Below are positions 18,005 through 26,400 of a DNA stretch of 64,000 bases, in pieces. Location of the stretch: assembly GCF_006483455.1 (NCBI RefSeq), contig NZ_PPPU01000016.1:186001-250000 (forward strand), given 5' to 3'. The stretch's first letter is position 1. Each line of letters opens with the position of its first letter. This DNA is from Methylomonas koyamae (lineage in GTDB: Bacteria > Pseudomonadota > Gammaproteobacteria > Methylococcales > Methylomonadaceae). A program made the position numbers and the translations under genes. The notes beneath the pieces were generated by a model. That model was not told where the DNA came from. It worked only from the letters and a program-made list of their open reading frames with translations, and searched no databases.

Positions 18005-19042
18005 ATGAGTAAAAGCTCCCCTTTCCTGCCTATTTACGATTTTTCTCCCAACGTAAACGCCAACTATCTGAAACAGATTCTGCCGCTGCTGGTTCGGCAC
18101 AATATCGCGGCCAATCCGATCAATTACGCGATCTGGTACGACTATGTCGCCGAAAACAATGCCAGCCTGAACCGGGCGGTCAATACGTTGATCTCCGAGC
18201 AGAAAAAGTTCGACTACGAAACCAGCGTCGAGCTGTATAAAACCCATATTTGCAACGCCTCGCTGGAATCGTTCGAGCAGATCAACCGCCAGTTGCACAA
18301 GGTCATCGAACAAGCCACCAGCGCGATCAACGACACTTACAACAAGGCCGAGGAAACCAACGACAGCTTCCAGAAAAAGTCGGTGATTCTGGAAAACTTT
18401 TCCGCATCCGACGGCTTGAAAACGGTACTGCAGGAAATCATCCAGGAAACCAAATCGCTGGCACTGACCAGCCAGGCCATGCAGACCAAGTTAACCGAAG
18501 CCAACCGGGAAATGGAACAACTGCGGGAAGAACTGGCCCAAGTGAAACAGATCGCCACCACCGACGGCTTGACCGGTTTATTGAACCGGCGCGCTTTCGA
18601 TATGACCTTGGCGGAGATCGTCGAACGCTCGGCGCCGGAAACCGCCTGCCTGTCGATGCTGGATATCGACCATTTCAAACGCATCAACGATACCTACGGC
18701 CATACCATCGGCGATAACGTGATCAAATACGTCGCCACGCTGATGAAAAAACACGCCGAAGACCATCACCACGTCGCCCGCTACGGCGGCGAAGAGCTTG
18801 CCATCATCATGCCGAATACCAGCCCGGATCGGGCGATACAAATCTCGGAGAACATCCGTAGCGCCATGGAAGCCAGCAAGCTGCAGCGCAAGAACGACAA
18901 CCAGCCCTTGGGCAAAATCACGCTGTCGATCGGCGTCGCCCGCTTGCAACAGGGCGACGATTCGGAAAGTTTTCTGGTCAGAGCCGATAAGGCACTCTAT
19001 CAAGCCAAACAAAGCGGCCGCAATAAAGTCGTGCCGTCGTAA
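18005..19042 (+). CDS. diguanylate cyclase (GGDEF domain)
   Basis: The 345-residue protein makes cyclic di-GMP from GTP. The N-terminal 175 residues form a helical, coiled-coil-rich region without membrane helices. The GGDEF domain covers about residues 180-345: ATTDGLTGLLNRRAF, LDIDHFKRINDTYGH, and the active-site loop RYGGEE (residues 259-264). The variant GGEE is active in the family. The RxxD inhibitory site five residues before the loop is not evident. It may govern attachment or polysaccharide output; no target is adjacent. Confidence 0.93.
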   Translation: MSKSSPFLPIYDFSPNVNANYLKQILPLLVRHNIAANPINYAIWYDYVAENNASLNRAVNTLISEQKKFDYETSVELYKTHICNASLESFEQINRQLHKVIEQATSAINDTYNKAEETNDSFQKKSVILENFSASDGLKTVLQEIIQETKSLALTSQAMQTKLTEANREMEQLREELAQVKQIATTDGLTGLLNRRAFDMTLAEIVERSAPETACLSMLDIDHFKRINDTYGHTIGDNVIKYVATLMKKHAEDHHHVARYGGEELAIIMPNTSPDRAIQISENIRSAMEASKLQRKNDNQPLGKITLSIGVARLQQGDDSESFLVRADKALYQAKQSGRNKVVPS

Positions 19043-19064
19043 TCCCGGATGCCGCGCTTGGGGT

Positions 19065-20294
19065 TCAGGCCTCGGCAAAGCGCTGGACGATCAAGCACCC
19101 CACCATATCGCCCTCGACATTGACCATAGTGCGGACCGTATCCAGCACCCGATCCACCGGCAATAAAATCGCGATCGCTTCGGCCGGCAAACCGACGGCT
19201 TGCAGCACCATCACCATGGTCACCATCCCGGCGCTGGGTATGCCCGGCGCGCCCATGGCAGCCACCATCGTCGTAAAACAGACGATCAGTTGCTGCGCCA
19301 AATCCAACTCGATCCCGGCCAGATTGGCGACGAACAACGCCGCGGCCGCCTCGTACAGCGCAGTGCCGTCCATATTGACGGTGGCACCAAGCGGGATTAC
19401 AAAACCGGCAATACTAGGCTTGACGTGCAGATGCTGCTCGGCGCAACGCAAGGTCACCGGCAGCGTCGCCGAGCTGGAACTGGTGGCAAAGGCGGTGAGC
19501 AGCGCGGCACGCGCGCCGCGAAAAAACTTCAGCGGCGAGACGCCGGTCGCCAGGAATAATAAGCCCGGCAACACCACGAAACCGTGCAGCAAGGTGGTAC
19601 CGATCACGACCGCGACGAATTGGGCCAAACTGCTCAACAAAGCCATGTTCTGCGTCGCCAGCAACTGCGCCAGCAAGGCGCAAATCCCGAACGGCGCCAG
19701 CCGCATGATCCAGCCGACCAGGCGCAACATCAATTCCAAGCCTTCCTGCAGCAATAACAGGATATTGCGGTAACGGTCGCCGCCGACCACCAGCGCAATT
19801 CCCAATAGCAGCGCAAACACCACTATCGCCAGCACGTTGGCCTGCGCCAACGCGGCAAACGGGTTGAGGAACAGGCCGTGCAGGAAACTGGCGATAAACT
19901 CGGGGAAGCTCATCTGCTTGGCGCTAAAACCTTGGCTGGCGTGCTGGAACAGCTCCAAATTCAGACCTTTGCCGGGTTCGAACCAAATCGCCGCGCCCAG
20001 CCCGAGCAGGATCGCCAACGCCATCGACAACACGAAAAAGCCCAGCGTTGCGATCCACACCCGGTGGAGCTGGCTGTGCAAGCGTAAATTGGCAACGCCG
20101 ACTGCGATCGAGGTAAACACCAGCGGCACCAGTACCATTTTCAACAGATCGACAAACAAAGTGCCGACCAAACCCAGCAGATAAAGCCCCTGCCGGCTAA
20201 GCGGCGCCTCCGGCCCCAATCCGGCGAAACCGATGCCTAGCGCGATACCCAGCGCCGCCCCGAGAAAAATTTGGCCGTTCAATCCGATTTTCAC
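19065..20294 (-). CDS. dicarboxylate/amino acid:cation symporter
   Basis: The protein belongs to the DAACS (GltP/DctA) family of sodium- or proton-coupled importers. The serine-rich re-entrant loop TAFATSSSSATLPVT and the substrate-site helix NMDGTALYEAAAALFVAN are present, with about eight membrane helices and length 409, normal for the family. I choose the GTG at 20294 because AGGAG lies seven bases before it; an upstream ATG at 20312 would put that ribosome site inside the gene. Substrate could be glutamate, aspartate or C4-dicarboxylates. It converges with the diguanylate cyclase gene. Confidence 0.92.
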   Translation of the reverse strand: MKIGLNGQIFLGAALGIALGIGFAGLGPEAPLSRQGLYLLGLVGTLFVDLLKMVLVPLVFTSIAVGVANLRLHSQLHRVWIATLGFFVLSMALAILLGLGAAIWFEPGKGLNLELFQHASQGFSAKQMSFPEFIASFLHGLFLNPFAALAQANVLAIVVFALLLGIALVVGGDRYRNILLLLQEGLELMLRLVGWIMRLAPFGICALLAQLLATQNMALLSSLAQFVAVVIGTTLLHGFVVLPGLLFLATGVSPLKFFRGARAALLTAFATSSSSATLPVTLRCAEQHLHVKPSIAGFVIPLGATVNMDGTALYEAAAALFVANLAGIELDLAQQLIVCFTTMVAAMGAPGIPSAGMVTMVMVLQAVGLPAEAIAILLPVDRVLDTVRTMVNVEGDMVGCLIVQRFAEA

Positions 20295-20500
20295 CGCGTT
20301 CTCCTGATGCAAACATGTAATGCCGATTGTAACCCCGGCGTCGGCGAAGCGATCGAACGTCGCCCTTCGGCCCGTTGCCGAAACAAAATTCGTTGACCGG
20401 CGGCCGATGCCGGCAGTACTTTGCGGAAAAATGGGGACTGGTTGCGGCTGATTGGCTGGTTGCAGCCGGCAACGACAACACTAAAACGAAAGGAACAAGC

Positions 20501-20830
20501 ATGAAGATCGGACCCAAACCCGCAGCAAGCAAAGCCTGCACGCGCCTGAAACCCAAAACCGGCTTTAGCGCCGACGCGCGCCGCTTGCGCCAGGCGTTGG
20601 AGCGAATCGCCGAGCTGGAACAACGCTTGGCGGCGCTGGAGCAAGTCGTTCAAATCGCGCCCGACGGATCGCTTCAGATCAGCGCTGCCGCGAATGTCGA
20701 AGTCAACGCGAGTCTGGTAACCATCAATGCCAACAACGTGAAGGCCGCCAACATCATCCAATGCGAAACGCTGATTGCGAACAATGTCGTGGCAGCGACT
20801 TATACCCCGGGCGCCGGGAATATTTGGTAG
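20501..20830 (+). CDS. small phage-tail-like protein with YTPGAGNIW ending
   Basis: The 109-residue product starts at ATG 20501 behind AAAGGA. Residues 25-50 form a coiled coil (RRLRQALERIAELEQRLAAL). The rest is a beta-rich repeat (LQISAAANVEVNASLVTINA) ending CETLIANNVVAATYTPGAGNIW-like. The ending and repeats resemble C-termini of phage baseplate gpV/spike and VgrG-associated proteins. No other tail gene is near, so it may be a domesticated fragment. Function is unknown. Confidence 0.6.
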   Translation: MKIGPKPAASKACTRLKPKTGFSADARRLRQALERIAELEQRLAALEQVVQIAPDGSLQISAAANVEVNASLVTINANNVKAANIIQCETLIANNVVAATYTPGAGNIW

Positions 20831-20901
20831 GCGCGGCGAGCGGGCAAAGCAGAGCGCCAAGCCGGACGGCTCGGCGCGCTGGAGTTTGCCAGCGGCTTGT
20901 C

Positions 20902-21567
20902 TTAGCCGCGGCGTTTAGCCCAACCGATGCCGCCGGCCAAAACCGTACCGAACAACCAAACCGCCGACGGCAGCGGCACTGCCGCCACGGTAGCCGCAGC
21001 GATGAACGGCTCGCCGGCCAAGCCTTGTTGGTTGGAATGGAAGCGGATACTGAGCAAAGTTTGGTTGGCGAACGCCGCCGGTAAATTGAAAATCTGCTGG
21101 TCCAACCGGGCCCGGCCGCTGCCGGCGGAAAATGCCGGGATCGCATCGACGCCGTTGATGGCGTTAGTGAATGCGCCGTCGTAATGGTCGCGGACGTTTT
21201 GGCCTTCGATCAGGTCGACGGTGTAGACGTCGCCCGAACTACCGCTGAAGCTGACGTAGCCGACGTTTGCGCCATCGGCGCCGAATGCGGTATTGATCAA
21301 GGTAAACGCCTGGGTGACGCCGAAGATATTGACCGGAATATCGATCTGGCTGTTATGGAAGGCGGTGTTGCCGTCGCCATCGACCGCCAGTTGAAACGGC
21401 ACGCCGTTGAAGGTCTGCGTACCGGGGAACAGGCCGTTGTAACTGCTCCCGTCGGTCCAGGTTCTGATATCCGCGTTGAGGCTGGGCAAGGTCAGCGAGG
21501 TGTAGGAAGCGTTGGCAGCCGCCATGTCCGCCGTCAATAACAGCGCAGCAATAATTTGAAGTTTCAT
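20902..21567 (-). CDS. VPLPA-CTERM type exported protein
   Basis: The 221-residue protein has a signal peptide (MKLQIIAALLLTADMAAANA) and a beta-rich secreted body of unknown fold. The C-terminus VPLPSAVWLFGTVLAG followed by KRRG is the VPLPA-CTERM variant of the exosortase signal. The ATG at 21567 follows GAGGGGG. It is divergent from the metalloprotease gene and about 1.3 kb from the exosortase-partner gene. Confidence 0.85.
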   Translation of the reverse strand: MKLQIIAALLLTADMAAANASYTSLTLPSLNADIRTWTDGSSYNGLFPGTQTFNGVPFQLAVDGDGNTAFHNSQIDIPVNIFGVTQAFTLINTAFGADGANVGYVSFSGSSGDVYTVDLIEGQNVRDHYDGAFTNAINGVDAIPAFSAGSGRARLDQQIFNLPAAFANQTLLSIRFHSNQQGLAGEPFIAAATVAAVPLPSAVWLFGTVLAGGIGWAKRRG

Positions 21568-21876
21568 ATCGATTCCCCCTCGAATTTGGCTAACAATACC
21601 CCAAAAAATACCGGAGTATTCTCGCCCATTTTATTTGAACCGCGTCACAAAGTCATGCTGCAATGCCGAGCGGCAAACGGATTTTCATCGCCCGGTAAAA
21701 TCGACGCGTCAAGCTTAGGCCAACGGCTCGAGCTTGGCCAAGCCGGCTGCAGCGTCAAGCCTTTACTGTTCCGCGGAATGTCGCAGTGCCGATCCAATGG
21801 GCACGCTGCAGCCTGGCGGCCGACGTTTTTCCAGCCGGCGCCGCCTGACCTTAATGCACTATGCGAGGAGATTGTT
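21568..21876. other. divergent intergenic region with a 12-base perfect palindrome
   Basis: This holds the 5' regions of two divergently transcribed exported-protein genes. GCTTGGCCAAGC at 21732-21743 is a perfect palindrome, and GCGTCAAGC occurs twice (about 21706 and 21752). I find no sigma-54 element here. No coding frame is convincing. Confidence 0.45.
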
Positions 21877-22833
21877 TTGAAAAACAGGAATTCGATTTTG
21901 TTGCCGGCGATGCTGGCCGGTTTACTGGCCGGCCCGGCGGCGGCTGTCACCATCCATTTCGACTACAGCTACGACGGCGGCTTCTTTTCCGGCAGCAATC
22001 TGTCCAGACGCACCACGCTGGATGCGGCGGGCCAATATTTCTCGGCGCTGCTGCAAGACAGTCTGGCGGCTATCGATTCCAATGGCAGCAACCAGTTCAC
22101 GGCGGTCTTCAGCCGGCCGGACAGCGGCGCGACCGCAAATTTGGCATCGTTCGACGTTACCGCCGACACGCTGACCGTATTCGTCGGCGGCCGCGACTTG
22201 GGCGGCAACTCGCTGGGTTTGGGCGGACCGGGCGGCTACAGCATCTCCGGCACCCAAAGCTTCTTGAACCAGGCCGCCTACCGCGGCGAAAGCGGCGCCC
22301 AAACCAATCCACCAACGGATTTTGCCACCTGGGGCGGGTCTATCAGTTTCGACGCCGATTCGGCCTGGTATTTCGATAGCGATCCCGCCAGCACCGAGTC
22401 GTTTAGCGGCTTCGATTTTTACTCGGTGGCCTTGCACGAATTGGGGCACGTGCTCGGCATCGGCACCGCCAATTCCTGGAGCCGCTGGCTGCAAGGCGGC
22501 AAATTCACCGGCCTGGAATCGAAATTGGTCAACGGCGGTCAGGACGTGCTGCTGTCGGCCGACGCCGCGCATTGGCAATCCGGGCAAACCAGTACCATCA
22601 ACGGCCTGGGCAGCTACCAAGCGGCAATGACGCCGAATATCGCCGCCGGCACCCGCAAGAATTTTACCGACCTGGATCTGGCGGCGCTCTCCGACATCGG
22701 TTGGGAAGTGGCGGCCACCACACCCGCCCGCCAAGTACCGTTACCCGAGCCGGCTTATTGGCTATTCGCCATGGGGCTGGCCGCCATCGGCCAGCGCTTG
22801 CTCGGCCGCGACGCCGCCCCTCTGCCGGGTTGA
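21877..22833 (+). CDS. matrixin-like zinc metalloprotease with PEP-CTERM-type tail
   Basis: The start is a TTG at 21877 with GAGGAG six bases upstream; it opens a signal peptide (NSILLPAMLAGLLAGPAAA). The 318-residue protein contains ALHELGHVLGIGTANSW, with zinc ligands His187 and His191 and catalytic Glu188. The third ligand of this group is less fixed; HWQSG near residue 230 is a candidate. MTPNIAAGTRKNFTDLDLAALSDIGW is typical of the PEP-CTERM metalloprotease family. The tail VPLPEPAYWLFAMGLAAIG marks it as an exosortase substrate. Local exosortase genes follow on the opposite strand, so it is probably surface-anchored. Confidence 0.82.
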   Translation: MKNRNSILLPAMLAGLLAGPAAAVTIHFDYSYDGGFFSGSNLSRRTTLDAAGQYFSALLQDSLAAIDSNGSNQFTAVFSRPDSGATANLASFDVTADTLTVFVGGRDLGGNSLGLGGPGGYSISGTQSFLNQAAYRGESGAQTNPPTDFATWGGSISFDADSAWYFDSDPASTESFSGFDFYSVALHELGHVLGIGTANSWSRWLQGGKFTGLESKLVNGGQDVLLSADAAHWQSGQTSTINGLGSYQAAMTPNIAAGTRKNFTDLDLAALSDIGWEVAATTPARQVPLPEPAYWLFAMGLAAIGQRLLGRDAAPLPG

Positions 22834-22860
22834 GTACAAGCCCGCTTCCAGCCGGGCCGT

Positions 22861-23484
22861 TCAGCTGTTTACTTGCCACCGCCCGCCCAGAAGTTGACCG
22901 GCGCGGACGCTCAGCAGCCCGGCCAACACGGCCAACAGCCAACGCCCGCCGCCCTCCAGAAAAAGCATGACATCCAAGCTGAACGGCACCGGTCTGACGC
23001 GGCCGGCCTGTTCGGCCATGTTTTGAAACATCATCTCCAGGTTGCCCAGCAACAGTAGCGGCACCGTAACGGTTACCAGCAGTAACGACAGCACAATACC
23101 GCCGATGGCGGCGATGCCGCGTTGCGCCCAGGTCGTTCCCGGCCAGGCCAGTACCAGGGACAAGGTGATCACCGGCGGCACCAGGGTATGGGTCAGATGG
23201 GTGCCGGCCGTCATCTGGGCGCCGGGATTGACGGTATAGCCGGCGACTACCGGAATCGGCCGCAACACCCAAGCCGAGACCGAAATCAAATAGTCGCCAT
23301 CTTTGACAGCCAAGGCCAGCCCCGGCGCAAAATCCCGGCTCCATTCGCGCATGCCGAAGTCGACGAATGGCAGTAAAAACTCGCCCAAGGGCTGGCGAAA
23401 TATGAAAGCCGATACCGACAGCGCCAACCAGACCAGCAGCAGCCTGGTGCTGAATTTAACTAACGCGGCGGTTTCCATCGGCAT
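22861..23484 (-). CDS. exosortase-associated membrane protein
   Basis: The 207-residue protein has about four or five membrane helices and a periplasmic loop (about residues 45-85). It overlaps the 3' end of the exosortase gene by 29 bases, so the two are translationally coupled. GGGAGGTG lies directly before the ATG at 23484, which I prefer to an ATG ten codons upstream. Similar partners sit beside exosortase H-type genes. Its role is unknown; substrate recognition or assembly of the sortase is plausible inference. Confidence 0.65.
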   Translation of the reverse strand: MPMETAALVKFSTRLLLVWLALSVSAFIFRQPLGEFLLPFVDFGMREWSRDFAPGLALAVKDGDYLISVSAWVLRPIPVVAGYTVNPGAQMTAGTHLTHTLVPPVITLSLVLAWPGTTWAQRGIAAIGGIVLSLLLVTVTVPLLLLGNLEMMFQNMAEQAGRVRPVPFSLDVMLFLEGGGRWLLAVLAGLLSVRAGQLLGGRWQVNS

Positions 23485-24016
23485 CCGCACCTCCCGACGC
23501 CGCCCACCAGGCAAAAAACAAGCAGCCCAACACGACGATCAAGGTCGGCGCAAAATAGGTATGGGCCGGCAGAAACCAAGCCGGATAATAGGCAACGACA
23601 ACATAAATCGCGGCGATGCGCAGCAGGTTCAGCAAATACATGAAAACCGCCGCAGCCAATACGCCGGCCAGTTTGCGACCAAGCTCAGCCGGATACGCCA
23701 GCATGGCCGAGACCACCAGAAACAGCGCACCGGAACCGTCGCATCCGCGCACGACCTCCAAGTTAGCCCGCGCCGAAACCAAATGGTTGCCGACGGCCGC
23801 CACCCGTTCGCCCGGCGCCAATAGATCGATCAACGCCGCATCGGGCCGCACCAGGCCCCAATGGTAAAGCGTGTCCCGCAATACCTCGTCCGGAATTTGG
23901 AAATAAGCCCGATGCATCAAACCGTAGATGCCGGCAAACAACAGCGGAAACCGCCACCGCCGAAGCTTGGCCGCCATCGATGCGGCAGGAGTGGTTAATT
24001 CGATTGGATTTGCCAT
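23456..24016 (-). CDS. exosortase (membrane transpeptidase-like sorting enzyme)
   Basis: Exosortases cleave PEP-CTERM-type tails and attach the protein to the envelope. The 186-residue, multi-helix protein has the expected catalytic residues: Cys92 in VVRGCDGSGALFLVVSAM, Arg133 in YLLNLLRIAAIYVV and His152 in FLPAHTYFAP. It is the short form without an extra periplasmic domain. I cannot fix the subtype; XrtH or XrtM is possible. It is the first gene of a two-gene unit with the membrane protein downstream. Candidate substrates lie at 15.0, 20.9, 21.9 and 24.4 kb. Confidence 0.85.
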   Translation of the reverse strand: MANPIELTTPAASMAAKLRRWRFPLLFAGIYGLMHRAYFQIPDEVLRDTLYHWGLVRPDAALIDLLAPGERVAAVGNHLVSARANLEVVRGCDGSGALFLVVSAMLAYPAELGRKLAGVLAAAVFMYLLNLLRIAAIYVVVAYYPAWFLPAHTYFAPTLIVVLGCLFFAWWAASGGADADGNRRVS

Positions 24017-24139
24017 GGTCTCGATACCCAGTCGGGCAAGCGGATTGAGAATTGCGGTCGATTCGATCCCGGCGCAACGCCGCAGCGAGCCGGCTGCCGC
24101 TTTGCTTTGCCAGGCTGTTGAGCTTCAGCTTTGGCCGTA

Positions 24140-24320
24140 TCGTTCTGGCGCTACGCTTGATCGCCATTATTCGCCAAACGGCAAGGGCCAGCTAACCCAC
24201 GTCTTGCGACACACTTTCGCCAGCCATTTTATGATGAACGGCGGCAATATCCTGACCTTGCAAAAAATCCTAGGCAACGGCTCGCTCAAGTTGAATCCGC
24301 TTAGCAAAATGGGCCGATAA
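24140..24320 (+). pseudogene. tyrosine recombinase (phage integrase) C-terminal fragment
   Basis: The frame encodes GKGQLTHVLRHTFASHFMMN and GGNILTLQKILGNGSLKL, which is the HxLRHTFA catalytic block of a tyrosine recombinase with the following helix. The N-terminal two thirds and the final active-site tyrosine are missing, and the end (NPLSKMGR) is unrelated. It is a relic of a past integration next to the exosortase genes. Confidence 0.8.
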
Positions 24321-24331
24321 AACCAACAAAA

Positions 24332-24358
24332 AAAGGCCCAATCAATGGATGGGCCTTT
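24332..24358 (-). terminator. rho-independent terminator after the VPLPA-type gene
   Basis: AAAGGCCCA and TGGGCCTTT pair around a nine-base loop; on the minus strand a run of seven Ts follows. It lies directly beyond the stop of the minus-strand gene at 24371. Confidence 0.85.
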
Positions 24359-24370
24359 GTCTTGGGCCGG

Positions 24371-25045
24371 TTATAACCCGGCTCGTATTCTGAAAGAGTA
24401 CCTCTCTCTTTTAAACAGGGCCATAACCATCGCTCCAAACATCCAAGCGAGGGAAGGTAAAGGAACTTGAGAGATTTGGTCCAGGGTCACTACGCCGCGA
24501 AAACCCGAAAAGCGGCCGTCAAGAACATTTGCACCACTGAAAACGTTTACTTGATCGCCAGCCTTCCAAAATTGAGGATGGTTTTCTCTAAACACTGACA
24601 TTGAGTAGTAACCGCCAACGTGAAAGAAAGAGCCGGATGAATATAATGGATTTGTTGAGTAAATACCGCCATCGTTCTTTAAGGCGCCGTTTGGCCATTG
24701 TTTGGTTGAGGCAACCGGGTCTTTTATGAAGACACCCTCTAAGAAATCGGCATAAAACAAATCCGCGTAGATGTTACCTTGCTCTCCGGGACGAGGAAGA
24801 TCTTCTAGTTCTTCAATGCTTCCGTCATAGTGCGTAATCACGGCCTGACGGTTAAAATCGACTGAAAAAGCGTAGTGAATGTCGCTGCCAACACTTAATC
24901 CAGCTGCGGCAATTAATCCCGCACTATCGGACTCGATCTGCGTTATATGCCCTGAGAATTTATAAACGAGCTCGGCTTGAGATACTGGAGCCACACCCAT
25001 CCAACCAAACGCTACTAAGATCGACAAAACGAATTTAGTCTTCAT
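24371..25045 (-). CDS. VPLPA-CTERM type exported protein
   Basis: The 224-residue product has a signal peptide (FVLSILVAFGWMGVAPVSQA) and a beta-rich body like many PEP-CTERM proteins (YKFSGHITQIES, YAFSVDFNRQA). The tail VPLPSLAWMFGAMVMALFKRER is a VPLPA-type exosortase signal with an extra basic extension. The base composition is lower in GC than the neighbours, which suggests transfer. The ATG at 25045 is chosen; TTG and GTG codons two and one positions earlier are less likely. Confidence 0.8.
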   Translation of the reverse strand: MKTKFVLSILVAFGWMGVAPVSQAELVYKFSGHITQIESDSAGLIAAAGLSVGSDIHYAFSVDFNRQAVITHYDGSIEELEDLPRPGEQGNIYADLFYADFLEGVFIKDPVASTKQWPNGALKNDGGIYSTNPLYSSGSFFHVGGYYSMSVFRENHPQFWKAGDQVNVFSGANVLDGRFSGFRGVVTLDQISQVPLPSLAWMFGAMVMALFKRERYSFRIRAGL

Positions 25046-25187
25046 CACCAACTGACCATGTAAGTTAAAAGGAAAGCAACTCTAACATGTGAAGTAATGC
25101 ACAACAAATGCAATAATTCATCTCCGGTTCAGGAATTATCCGTAAGTGTCCCGCCAGTGTCCCACGGGACAGCATCCAAAAACCAAC

Positions 25188-25589
25188 CTAAGCCGCCCTC
25201 ACCTCGTCCAACAAATCCGGATGGCGGTCTAGGACTTTAAGCAATTTCACCAGGGCCAGCGGTGGCTTGGTCTTGCCGTTCTCGTAGCGGGAAAAGGCAT
25301 TGATACCGCCGCCGAAAATCTCCGACGCTTCTCGCTGGTCGAGTGCCAGCTTTTTGCGGACACTGGCAATAAAACCGGGGTCTACAATCGAGGCATTGAC
25401 CTGCTTGTTGAATTCCAGCATCAAAGCCATGGTGCGTTTGGATTCTTCCGCATCGTTAATCACTTCATCGCAGGCCGGGCAAAAATCGCCAGTCACCCCC
25501 GGAATTACGGTGGTTTCGCCTTTGTAGGTGTAAGGCACGTCACGGGTATCGTGTACCAGCTCGCCAACCGCACAGGATGGACATTTCAT
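25188..25589 (-). CDS. mqsA: MqsA-like antitoxin/regulator (zinc finger plus HTH)
   Basis: The 133-residue protein has the MqsA layout. The N-terminal zinc domain has MKCPSCAVGEL and DFCPACDE, and the C-terminal HTH_XRE domain has EASEIFGGGINAFSRYENGK followed by LLKVLDRHPDLL. MqsA binds DNA and neutralises MqsR. The ATG at 25589 has AAGGAG eight bases upstream. No mqsR gene is present; instead a RelE/ParE-type toxin gene lies 41 bases upstream on the same strand. It may act as the operon's regulator (inference). Confidence 0.88.
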   Translation of the reverse strand: MKCPSCAVGELVHDTRDVPYTYKGETTVIPGVTGDFCPACDEVINDAEESKRTMALMLEFNKQVNASIVDPGFIASVRKKLALDQREASEIFGGGINAFSRYENGKTKPPLALVKLLKVLDRHPDLLDEVRAA

Positions 25590-25630
25590 AATCACAGCTC
25601 CTTAAACGAAACAATCAGCTAGCGCTCTGG

Positions 25631-25888
25631 CTAACGATAGATTTCTCGACGGTGGCCGATGGCAACCACAAGGATTTTTAATTCACAATCTTCGATGGTA
25701 TAGACCATCCGGTAATCGCCTACGCGGATGCGGTAAAGATCATCAACGCCGTGCAGTTTCTTGAAGCCTGGCGGCCGTGGATTTTCGGCTAAATCGCAAG
25801 CCGCCGCATAGAGGCGCTTTTGAATCTCGTTTGGAAGTTTTGAAAAGGCTTTTTCGGCGCTTGGTTTGAATACAACTCTATAGGTCAT
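25631..25888 (-). CDS. RelE/ParE-family toxin
   Basis: The 85-residue protein fits the RelE/StbE mRNA interferase family: VVFKPSAEKAFSKLP at the start, PPGFKKLHGVDDLYRIRVGDYRMVY in the middle and VVAIGHRREIY at the end. The RxRVGDYRxVY block and the terminal HRREIY are typical of RelE-type toxins. It overlaps the upstream antitoxin gene by 11 bases, so production is coupled. Confidence 0.92.
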   Translation of the reverse strand: MTYRVVFKPSAEKAFSKLPNEIQKRLYAAACDLAENPRPPGFKKLHGVDDLYRIRVGDYRMVYTIEDCELKILVVAIGHRREIYR

Positions 25889-26075
25889 ATTTCAAACGCA
25901 TCTCGTCCAGGCTGATTTCGCCGGGTTCGGTCAATGACTGGGCGGCGGCCTGGATGTCGGCTTGATCATCGAGGTATTCTCGTAATAGGTTATCGAGAAA
26001 CGTTAACGGCGATTGACCAGCAACAGTTGCGGCGTTGATTAACAGCGTTTCAGTAGGTTGTGGTAACTGGATCAT
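25878..26075 (-). CDS. antitoxin partner of the RelE/ParE-type toxin
   Basis: The 65-residue acidic protein (LLREYLDDQADIQAAAQS, EISLDEMRLKYDL) precedes and overlaps the toxin gene, the usual antitoxin position. The ATG at 26075 follows AAAGGAGG at good spacing; an in-frame start 19 codons earlier is less likely. The DNA-binding half is short, which may leave operon repression to the MqsA-like protein downstream (inference). Confidence 0.8.
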   Translation of the reverse strand: MIQLPQPTETLLINAATVAGQSPLTFLDNLLREYLDDQADIQAAAQSLTEPGEISLDEMRLKYDL

Positions 26076-26229
26076 TTTAGAGCCTCCTTTTTCGTTACAT
26101 TTAACGCTGAGGATGTCGCTTGTGTTCATCATCGGATTTTATAGCGTTTATCGGCAACAGGATCAAACGCCCAGCAAAAGCCTGGACGCGCGCTACCTGA
26201 TGGGTAAGCAACCAAGTCGACAGTGATTT

Positions 26230-26256
26230 AAAGTGCCATTATAAAATGGACACTTT
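26230..26256. repeat. near-perfect inverted repeat
   Basis: AAAGTGCCATT and AATGGACACTTT face each other across five bases or fewer, with one bulge. It lies between the toxin-antitoxin promoter region and the tRNA-Thr terminator. It may be an operator or the footprint of a mobile element. Confidence 0.4.
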
Positions 26257-26267
26257 ATGAACAAGGC

Positions 26268-26303
26268 AATAAAAAAGGCCTAGGTCTTTCGACATAAGCC
26301 TTT
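26268..26303 (-). terminator. rho-independent terminator of tRNA-Thr
   Basis: On the minus strand AAAGGC pairs with GCCTTT and six Ts follow. It begins about nine bases beyond the tRNA 3' end. Confidence 0.75.
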
Positions 26304-26311
26304 AATATATA

Positions 26312-26387
26312 TGGAGCTGGCGATGGGACTCGAACCCGCGACCGGCTGATTACAAATCAGCTGCTCTACCAACTGAGCTACGCCAGC
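26312..26387 (-). tRNA. tRNA-Thr (anticodon TGT), CCA encoded
   Basis: On the minus strand the gene begins GCTGGCGTAGCTCAGTTGG and has the anticodon stem-loop CTGATTTGTAATCAG, so the anticodon is TGT. T arm GGGTTCGAGTCCC and an encoded CCA (26312-26314) are present. It stands alone instead of in the common tyrU-tufB type cluster. Confidence 0.97.
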
Positions 26388-26400
26388 AAATTGGCTGGCC

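Noticed and set aside
24371-25045. Sigma-54 site before the 24.4 kb VPLPA-type gene
   Set aside because: GG/GC pairs with ten-base spacing were not found in the 110 bases upstream.
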